Shown here piece by piece: positions 1 to 5,610 of a DNA stretch of 7,402 nt (positions within the stretch are counted from its first letter, which is position 1; each line of letters starts with the position of its first letter). Made by a program: the position numbers and the translations under genes. Origin of the DNA: Bacillota bacterium (GTDB taxonomy: Bacteria > Bacillota > Clostridia > Acetivibrionales > DSM-1351); contig JAEYNI010000145.1 of the NCBI GenBank assembly GCA_023412635.1, positions 1-7,402 on the forward strand. The letters run 5' to 3'. The notes below the pieces were generated by a model, which ran no database searches, was not told the origin of the DNA, and worked only from the letters and a program-made list of their open reading frames with translations.

Positions 1-793
1 CTAAAGTACCCTTAATAAATGAAACTGCTTTTTCATAGTAATAGGTATCAACTGTTTGATTTTGAATAAACAACTCCTTTGGCTGAATGAATATGATAAA
101 TCTATAGTTTTCATCCATTACAATAACACTTCTGATGTAAGGACTCAGGTTCTGATTTATAATCATCCTTATGGAATATAGGTACTGTAGCCTGTCCCAA
201 TAAGTTACATCTGAAGGAATATTGTCAACATGCCCCAGCAATAATACAACTTGATTTTCAGCTTGCATTGTGATGGATAACTGTTCAAACTGAGCTTTGT
301 TTATGCATAACGAAGTATCCCCTCTAAGTAGTTGAATAAAATAGTCCTTCTGAAAGAGGTCTACAGCCATATTCATCTGTTCTTTAGCTTTATGAATCAA
401 GTCCTCGATTTTAATGCCTTTTTGAATTTCGTTTATGGCATTTTCAACAGCACCAACAACTTTCTCGTGATCTTCGGTTTTTAGTATATAACTGACTCCA
501 CTATGTTGAATTGCCTTATACACATACTCGAATTCGTTGTATCCTGTTAAGAATATAACCTTGCACTGTGGCCAACTTTTATGAATTACTTTCAACAGCT
601 GCAAACCATCAATCTCAGGCATTCTTATGTCGGTCAGAACAATATCTATTCTGGTTCTGTTCAACCACTCAATGGCTTCCTCTCCCGAGTAGGCTTTGTA
701 TACATCCAGATTAAGGCTTTGTATATTACTGAATATTTCAAATAAACTGTTAACAATTATTTCTTCATCATCAACTATTAGTAATCTGTACAC
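1..793 (-). CDS. YesN-type response regulator, C terminus beyond window
   Basis: Response regulator of a two-component system, paired with the overlapping histidine kinase. Reading leftward from 793 there is an open frame to the window edge (264 codons, no stop), so the C-terminal part is missing. The N-terminal receiver domain (about residues 1-120) is complete: acidic pair D8/D9 in LLIVDDEE, phospho-acceptor D55 in VLTDIRMPEIDG, T83 in FLTGYNEF and K105 in YILKTED. Residues ~125-264 form the divergent central region usual in YesN proteins. An AraC-type DNA-binding domain is expected beyond position 1 but cannot be seen. I place the start at the GTG at 793 because GGAGG (802-806) lies 8 nt upstream; the ATG at 799 is only 2 nt from that site. 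The gene overlaps the kinase stop by 23 nt, pointing to translational coupling. Family role (known): transcription regulators of carbohydrate uptake and breakdown genes. The target promoter is unknown. Confidence 0.93.
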   Translation of the reverse strand, partial: MYRLLIVDDEEIIVNSLFEIFSNIQSLNLDVYKAYSGEEAIEWLNRTRIDIVLTDIRMPEIDGLQLLKVIHKSWPQCKVIFLTGYNEFEYVYKAIQHSGVSYILKTEDHEKVVGAVENAINEIQKGIKIEDLIHKAKEQMNMAVDLFQKDYFIQLLRGDTSLCINKAQFEQLSITMQAENQVVLLLGHVDNIPSDVTYWDRLQYLYSIRMIINQNLSPYIRSVIVMDENYRFIIFIQPKELFIQNQTVDTYYYEKAVSFIKGTL

Positions 794-2540
794 TTTCATC
801 ACCTCCAGGAATAATAATTTTAAGTATTACTTTAATGCCCCCAAGGTCACTTCTCGATATGAAGAGTCCGCTACTCTCACCGAATACAAGCTTTATTCGG
901 CGGTTAATATTAATAATCCCTGTTGTCTCTAATTCATCTGTAGTATTATTTAATGCCTCTGTCAACTCCCACAATCCCGAATCCGTCATTTCATTTCCAT
1001 TATCCTCGACTATAATGTCAAGTTCATTCTTAGTTCCTTCAAAATATATTGAAACAATACCACTGTTTTTTTTCCTTTCAATACCATGCTCGAAGGCATT
1101 TTCTATTATGGGCTGAATAATGAGACGAGGTACTTTTATATTATGGTACTTCTCAGGACAATCTCTAAAATCAACCTTTAACCTTTTGGAAAACCTCATG
1201 GATTGTATGTTTGTATACACTTTAGCGTGGTTAACTTCATCAATAAGCGCAATATAATCCGATGAGTTCCGGGTTACAAAACGGAAGTATTCTCCAAGGT
1301 ATTTGGAAAATGGAACAAGATTTTCATCGCCTATGGATGCCATAGTATTAATCATAAAGAGGCTGTTATATAAAAAGTGAGGATTTATTTGTGATTGCAA
1401 ATGCTTCAGTTCTGCCTTTTGCATAAGAATTTTCTGATTATAAACCTGATCAATCAGATTATCCAGGTTCTTTACCATATCATTAAAACGTTGATACAAA
1501 TACCCGAATTCATTTTTTGAGTCATGAGTAATTGACACCTGCAAATCTCCGCTTTCCAGCTTACGAAAAGACTTAACCAGCTGAATCAGGGGCTTGTGCA
1601 TAAACCTATAGGTTGAATATGAATATATCAAAATAATTATTATTACAGCAACTGAAAAAACCCATACCCATATATTAAAATTATCTATGGGTTTCATTAA
1701 GTATTCCCGAGGTATATACTTTAACAATACCATATTTAGATACTCTGACTTTGCATGTACAACATAATACCCTTTCTGATTGATATTGACATATTCAGTA
1801 CCATTATTGTCCTGAGTGTTCAACTTGGTTATGATACCCTTGATCTCGGCATCTTCTATAATATTCTGATTTATTATTATGTCATTATCCGTAAGACTGA
1901 TTAATACCGACACGCTTCCGTCATATGTGTTAAACTGTGACAATGCCTGCTTAAAGACTTCACTATCCAGCTCTACTTCTATCGAATAAAGAGGATTACT
2001 GCTCGGGATGTCCCTTTTTTGAAGAGTACTTAAGTACAAGCTTCCTCTATGACTTACAAGTTGTGCCCCGCGTAGTCCCTCCGGAACTCTAATATTTTCG
2101 AATTTATTAATATCTATATCATCCAGTCCGTTATTTGACGATACGGTCCTTTTTATTGGTAATATATGAACACTAACATTTTTAATATAAACGCTGCTGT
2201 TCTTTATTGTAACAAGTCTTTGTTGAAGCAGTCTTATACTTTCAGTTTTTTCATATATACTCATTATTTGTGACCTGATTGCGAGCTTATTGAGATTTTC
2301 ATCATTCAAACAATCATATTGAAGTATTTTCATACGTTCAATCTCTTTTTCCAAACCTTGGAGATAAAAGGAGACCTGGGCGACAGAAGATTTGGAGATT
2401 TCACTTTTAACGGTGTATAGGCCCCAATTGTATATATAAAAGGCCAAACCATAAATTGGAACCATTATTAACAGAAAAGTAATGACAAGGCGACTGAAAG
2501 TATTATTAAACTTTAATTTTGCTATATTAGAACTCTTCAA
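771..2540 (-). CDS. YesM-type sensor histidine kinase
   Basis: Membrane sensor kinase of 589 residues, normal length for the YesM/LytS-like His_kinase family. Visible order: short cytoplasmic N terminus; membrane segment ~17-39; extracytoplasmic sensor region ~40-287 (probably Cache-like, inferred from size and family); second membrane segment ~288-308; HAMP domain ~309-362; short coiled linker; His_kinase domain with phospho-acceptor H388 in INPHFLYNSL; C-terminal ATPase domain with N box around N481 (IIENAFEHGIE). The glycine boxes are unusual: DNGNEM at 513-518 where DNGxGM is typical, and GIIN at 541-544 where GIGL is typical. The start is TTG at 2540: GGGGAG (2550-2555) sits 9 nt upstream, an in-frame TAA follows soon upstream, and no in-frame ATG precedes it. 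The gene is first in a two-gene operon with its own promoter. It probably senses a sugar or sugar-loaded binding protein outside the cell; the ligand is unknown. Confidence 0.93.
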   Translation of the reverse strand: MKSSNIAKLKFNNTFSRLVITFLLIMVPIYGLAFYIYNWGLYTVKSEISKSSVAQVSFYLQGLEKEIERMKILQYDCLNDENLNKLAIRSQIMSIYEKTESIRLLQQRLVTIKNSSVYIKNVSVHILPIKRTVSSNNGLDDIDINKFENIRVPEGLRGAQLVSHRGSLYLSTLQKRDIPSSNPLYSIEVELDSEVFKQALSQFNTYDGSVSVLISLTDNDIIINQNIIEDAEIKGIITKLNTQDNNGTEYVNINQKGYYVVHAKSEYLNMVLLKYIPREYLMKPIDNFNIWVWVFSVAVIIIILIYSYSTYRFMHKPLIQLVKSFRKLESGDLQVSITHDSKNEFGYLYQRFNDMVKNLDNLIDQVYNQKILMQKAELKHLQSQINPHFLYNSLFMINTMASIGDENLVPFSKYLGEYFRFVTRNSSDYIALIDEVNHAKVYTNIQSMRFSKRLKVDFRDCPEKYHNIKVPRLIIQPIIENAFEHGIERKKNSGIVSIYFEGTKNELDIIVEDNGNEMTDSGLWELTEALNNTTDELETTGIININRRIKLVFGESSGLFISRSDLGGIKVILKIIIPGGDESVQITNS

Positions 2541-2560
2541 AATACCCTTCTCCCCAAATA
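2541..2560 (-). promoter_or_regulatory. Ribosome binding site fixing a TTG start of the kinase
   Basis: Minus-strand GGGGAG (2550-2555) followed by AAGGG (2545-2549) precedes the TTG codon at 2538-2540. The 9-nt spacing from the first motif suits translation from TTG. Confidence 0.7.
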
Positions 2561-2574
2561 ATATTTATGAGGTT

Positions 2575-2603
2575 AGTATATACTTTAACATTATGTAAAA
2601 CAA
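2575..2603 (-). promoter_or_regulatory. Probable sigma-A promoter of the kinase-regulator operon
   Basis: On the minus strand, TTGTTT (2598-2603) and TATACT (2575-2580) are separated by exactly 17 nt, a good housekeeping-type promoter. Transcription would begin near 2567, leaving a leader of roughly 27 nt before the TTG start, enough for the ribosome binding site. It lies downstream of the hairpin terminator, so the kinase and regulator can be expressed independently of the enzyme genes. A perfect 10-bp palindrome, AGTATATACT (2575-2584), covers the -10 box and could be a binding site, though it is short and AT-rich. Confidence 0.6.
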
Positions 2604-2655
2604 GTACGGTAATTACAGGAAAAGCATACAAGAAAGGGTGAGCACTCTTCCTCAT

Positions 2656-2719
2656 AAAAAAATATTAGAAAAATCAGTAATATCAATAAGAACTTACTGT
2701 TTTTCTAATATTTTTTTTT
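2656..2719 (-). terminator. Long hairpin terminator after the esterase genes
   Basis: An inverted repeat pairs 2656-2680 with 2694-2717: CAGTAA/TTACTG next to a 13-nt loop, one unpaired base at 2674, then AAAAA/TTTTT, ATTAG/CTAAT and a run of A opposite T, about 24 bp in all. Read on the minus strand the hairpin ends in seven T residues (2662-2656), as in an intrinsic terminator about 105-160 nt after the esterase stop. The opposite strand has an even better T run (2711-2719), so it could work in both directions, but no plus-strand gene is seen reading into it. It separates the enzyme genes from the two-component operon. Confidence 0.75.
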
Positions 2720-2787
2720 GAATTTTTTTGATTACTATCTATAAAGGTTTATTTGTAACCTTAATTTTTATGAAGTTATGTAAGCCA

Positions 2788-2815
2788 GCTATAACGGATG
2801 ATTAATTGTTATAGC
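2788..2815 (-). repeat. Short inverted repeat just after the esterase stop codon
   Basis: GCTATAAC (2788-2795) and GTTATAGC (2808-2815) form a perfect 8-bp stem with a 12-nt loop, starting 8 nt downstream of the type-B esterase stop. There is no T run directly after it, so it is not a classical terminator by itself. It may protect the 3' end of the transcript or act together with the larger hairpin further on. Confidence 0.5.
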
Positions 2816-2822
2816 CTTATAT

Positions 2823-4340
2823 CTATTCTTTAAAATATTCCTTAACAAGAAAACTCATCAGCTTTCCCGGTTGTTCCCTGACAAATTTGGCCTTTTCTTT
2901 GAATACCATACCAAATGGGGCTTCCAGGGTGTACTCGTCCCATGTTGGCATATCCTCTCCAGTGGAATCTTTACCATTGGGGTTCCCCGAACGTATGAAG
3001 TTTGCCCAGTAATTGCACATCTGCCGCGCGAGATCATAGTGCTTTCCCACAAAAGGCCTCCAGCATTTTGCAAGTGTTTCAAAAAAGAACCAGAGATCCA
3101 CAGAGTGGAATGTTCCGGGATTATCCCATCCGGGTATTTCAGCATCAAAGACATAGTAATACAAAGGCGCCTTGGACTCGGTGGACAAGCTTGCATGCGA
3201 AGCTATGCGAATTGCATACTCGATACTGTTCACAGATGCGTTCTTCTTTACTTCTTCAATATTACCTGATTTGGCACCGCACAGTTCCAAAAACTCTCCT
3301 GCTGCATCACCAAATTTCTGAACTGCCATTTTTGCTAATTCATCAAGTGTATTCACATTTGGTTCAGAGAAAAATTCATTGGTTGTATTCCCCCACAGTA
3401 CCGGTACCTTCCAGCGCTTGTTCTGAAGAAATAAATCGTACGGACCATCCACGCTGAATTTATTATCAATAACAGTAACCCAAATCCGGTTATATTCCAG
3501 TGTTTTATCTCTGATATATACTGCATCAAGCATTCGGGCCTCGTCCAGAGATTTGACTCCAAGGAAATCAAAGAATTTGACTCCCTCCTGCTCTTCCTCC
3601 TCCAGCGTCCGTCTGACGATGGGTACGAAGCTTCCCGGGTAGGTCTCTGTGATAGCTCCGCTTTGAATAATTGCTTTCTGAAAAAGCCCTTCATTCTGAG
3701 GAGAAGCCAGCTGACTTAATACGCTGCCACCACCTGCCGACTGCCCGCCTATTGTAATATTATCGGGATCGCCGCCAAAAGCAGCAATATTACGTTTGAC
3801 CCACTGTGTCCCGGCCTGCTGATCCAGGTGGCCAAAGTTGGCCGGGGCATTTGCTGCTTCTGCTGTTATTTCAGGATGACATAAGAATCCGAAAGAATTC
3901 AAACGATAATTGACTGTTACTACAACTATACCCCTGCGGGCAATACGTTCACCGTCAAATTCCATTTCCGCGGTATGCCCGACCTGAAGCATCCCTCCAA
4001 AATACCACACAAAAACCGGGAGCTTCTGGTTGGGACTTTCAGCAGGAGTCCAGACATTGAGATACAGGCAGTCCTCGTTCATAGGAATGTCCGGATCTAC
4101 TGCCCATTCACGGGTATATATATTGTTAATATCTATAACTGTCGGTACCTGCATGGAAATTGGAGCAAACTCAAAGGCCCTAAGTACTCCTGTCCAGTTT
4201 TCAACCGGTTGAGGGGCTCTCCATCTATTCTGCCCTACCGGAGGTGCGGCAAAAGGGATTCCCTTGAAACTGGTTATGCGCGGGTCTGCCGCCGGAAGCC
4301 CTTGAACCAGACCATTCTCAACTTCTACAATTCTGAGCAT
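2823..4340 (-). CDS. Type-B carboxylesterase (alpha/beta hydrolase)
   Basis: Serine ester hydrolase of 505 residues from the chosen start, the usual length for carboxylesterase type B (COesterase). Both family signatures are visible: EDCLYLNVWTP (~residues 89-99) and GGDPDNITIGGQSAGGG. From the chosen start the expected triad is S201 in GQSAG, E322 in GNTTNEFF and H412 in GTFHSVDLW. The oxyanion-hole segment reads WYFGGMLQ, where HGGG or YGGG is usual. I start at the ATG at 4340, not the one at 4361: GGGAG (4350-4354) lies 9 nt ahead of it, and the N terminus MLRIVEVENGLVQG then matches the family start, while 4361 has no ribosome binding site. There is no signal peptide or membrane segment, so it is probably cytoplasmic. 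It follows the CE1-like esterase gene by 53 nt, with no terminator between, so the two are likely co-transcribed. The natural substrate cannot be read from sequence; an acyl group on a plant oligosaccharide is inferred from the neighbours. Confidence 0.93.
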   Translation of the reverse strand: MLRIVEVENGLVQGLPAADPRITSFKGIPFAAPPVGQNRWRAPQPVENWTGVLRAFEFAPISMQVPTVIDINNIYTREWAVDPDIPMNEDCLYLNVWTPAESPNQKLPVFVWYFGGMLQVGHTAEMEFDGERIARRGIVVVTVNYRLNSFGFLCHPEITAEAANAPANFGHLDQQAGTQWVKRNIAAFGGDPDNITIGGQSAGGGSVLSQLASPQNEGLFQKAIIQSGAITETYPGSFVPIVRRTLEEEEQEGVKFFDFLGVKSLDEARMLDAVYIRDKTLEYNRIWVTVIDNKFSVDGPYDLFLQNKRWKVPVLWGNTTNEFFSEPNVNTLDELAKMAVQKFGDAAGEFLELCGAKSGNIEEVKKNASVNSIEYAIRIASHASLSTESKAPLYYYVFDAEIPGWDNPGTFHSVDLWFFFETLAKCWRPFVGKHYDLARQMCNYWANFIRSGNPNGKDSTGEDMPTWDEYTLEAPFGMVFKEKAKFVREQPGKLMSFLVKEYFKE

Positions 4341-4393
4341 ATGAATTAACTCCCTTTTCATAATACTTTATAATAATACTATTAATAATACGG

Positions 4394-5479
4394 TTAGTCA
4401 TCCAACTCAAGCACTTCACTGACCTTCTCAATTTTTGAGGAATGTTCCTTTTTATCAAAGGCTATACGTAAGAAGTTGAATATACCGTTATTCCAAACCT
4501 TGAAATCATGCCTGCCGTCTTTTATGATCACCCTATAAAAATCACAGAGCTTGTCACCTGCAACTTCCGCAAGCCTGTCAGTGGCACCTATAAAGGGAGA
4601 TTCGTAAGAAATTTCATCAGCATCACCACAAGTAATGTATAGTAAATTCAGTTTGTAGCTGCTTAAGGCTATACCCGCGCCGAGGATATCACCACTGCTT
4701 GAGGTAGGCGCATTTGAGAAGGCACCTGCATAAGCAAACAAGTCCAGCATCCCCGGAGTTTTAACAGTGGGCTCAAGCCCGTTTCCCCAGCGGCTGTTGT
4801 TTCCGGTATGTACAGAGGAGTCGCACCTGTAACCTCCGAGAGTCAGATTCAAAGTCTGCATTCCCCCCATTGAAAGTCCTGCTATTGCTCTATGCAATCG
4901 GTTATATGCTATGCCTTCGGAAGTTGTATCAGTTATATCCGCATATGTATTGTATCTGGACTCAATAAAGGGGATGAGATCATATCTCAATTCATAATCC
5001 AAATAGTAAAATCCCAGCATATTTGTTCCTTCTGAATTGAAGGAACGATCTGTCCAATCTATTGCACTCCTTCCGTCAGGAAAAACCACAATCGTCGGGG
5101 CTAAATCCCCGTTCGCAATCAGATTGTCCAATATATTGCAAATGTTATAGCTTCCGTCGGTTTTTCCGTTGGAGTCCAGCCATTCATCCCGATCCCCTCC
5201 TACTCCGTGGAGCAGGTACAAAACATTATATCTTGTATTTTTATCATTTGAATCATAGCCTGCTGGTAAATAGACATTGCATTTCTTTACGATGGGATCA
5301 CCATTAACTGTATCTCTCCCTGCTTCAGCCCCACTAATGCCTTGATTTGTCACAAGCTGCCTGGACTGATTAACGTAGTTGTTAACACAATAGCCGATTT
5401 CAGTCATAGAACCTTGCTGCTCCACCGGGACTGCCTTTTTAAATTCTGAGGGCATTCTTGTTACACTGATATCCTTCAT
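4394..5479 (-). CDS. CE1-like esterase (feruloyl / acetyl-xylan esterase type)
   Basis: Alpha/beta hydrolase of 361 residues in the esterase D / CE1 family (PF00756 type). Visible landmarks: NVYLPAGYD (68-76), YLLHGVGGDRDEW (88-100), nucleophile S203 in GLSMGG, acidic residue D286 or D288 in ITCGDADE, and H324 in GRHDFKVW. The last motif closely resembles the GHDFNVW of the feruloyl esterase domain of clostridial XynZ. Known family role: removing feruloyl or acetyl groups from arabinoxylan; activity here is inferred. There is no signal peptide and no dockerin or carbohydrate-binding module, unlike many secreted relatives, so cytoplasmic action on imported oligosaccharides is likely. The start is firm: AAGGAG (5487-5492) lies 7 nt before the ATG. 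The gene sits between the GH95 gene and the type-B esterase on the same strand. It may be read from the upstream gene or from a local promoter in the AT-rich spacer. Confidence 0.9.
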   Translation of the reverse strand: MKDISVTRMPSEFKKAVPVEQQGSMTEIGYCVNNYVNQSRQLVTNQGISGAEAGRDTVNGDPIVKKCNVYLPAGYDSNDKNTRYNVLYLLHGVGGDRDEWLDSNGKTDGSYNICNILDNLIANGDLAPTIVVFPDGRSAIDWTDRSFNSEGTNMLGFYYLDYELRYDLIPFIESRYNTYADITDTTSEGIAYNRLHRAIAGLSMGGMQTLNLTLGGYRCDSSVHTGNNSRWGNGLEPTVKTPGMLDLFAYAGAFSNAPTSSSGDILGAGIALSSYKLNLLYITCGDADEISYESPFIGATDRLAEVAGDKLCDFYRVIIKDGRHDFKVWNNGIFNFLRIAFDKKEHSSKIEKVSEVLELDD

Positions 5480-5610
5480 AGTTGATCTCCTTAAAATAAT
5501 TACTATATAATAATTTGCTATATATATTTTAAATGAAAAATTACTATATATTACTATTTTAATTAAATATCTACTTTAATGCAAAGCTATTGAATTAGGT
5601 TGGACTAAAT
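5480..5610 (-). promoter_or_regulatory. AT-rich spacer with possible promoter and direct repeats
   Basis: The 131 bp between the GH95 stop and the CE1-like start are strikingly AT-rich. On the minus strand TTGCAT (5579-5584) and TAAAAT (5556-5561) are 17 nt apart, a plausible sigma-A promoter that would leave a leader of about 70 nt. A 12-bp direct repeat, AATTACTATATA on the plus strand, occurs at 5498-5509 and 5539-5550, with a partial third copy TTACTAT at 5551-5557. I see no convincing terminator for the GH95 gene here. Chance promoter-like matches are common in such AT-rich DNA. Confidence 0.4.

Noticed and set aside
1..3. TAG on the minus strand at the window edge as the end of the response regulator
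   Set aside because: It is out of frame; the in-frame codons at the edge read K-G-T-L, so the gene continues outside the window.
696..1116. Plus-strand open frames opposite the kinase and regulator genes
   Set aside because: Low-complexity Ser/Asn/Ile-rich translations typical of the complement of AT-rich coding DNA; the minus strand carries the conserved motifs.
2656..2719. Hairpin as part of a CRISPR repeat or insertion-sequence end
   Set aside because: It occurs once, there are no spaced repeat units, no transposase frame and no flanking target duplication.
2871..3457. Plus-strand open frames inside the type-B esterase gene
   Set aside because: They lie opposite a gene with clear catalytic motifs, have no recognisable domains and no good ribosome binding sites.
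4359..4361. ATG at 4361 as start of the type-B carboxylesterase
   Set aside because: No ribosome binding site precedes it, whereas the AAAGGGAG that it would encode over sits 9 nt before the ATG at 4340.
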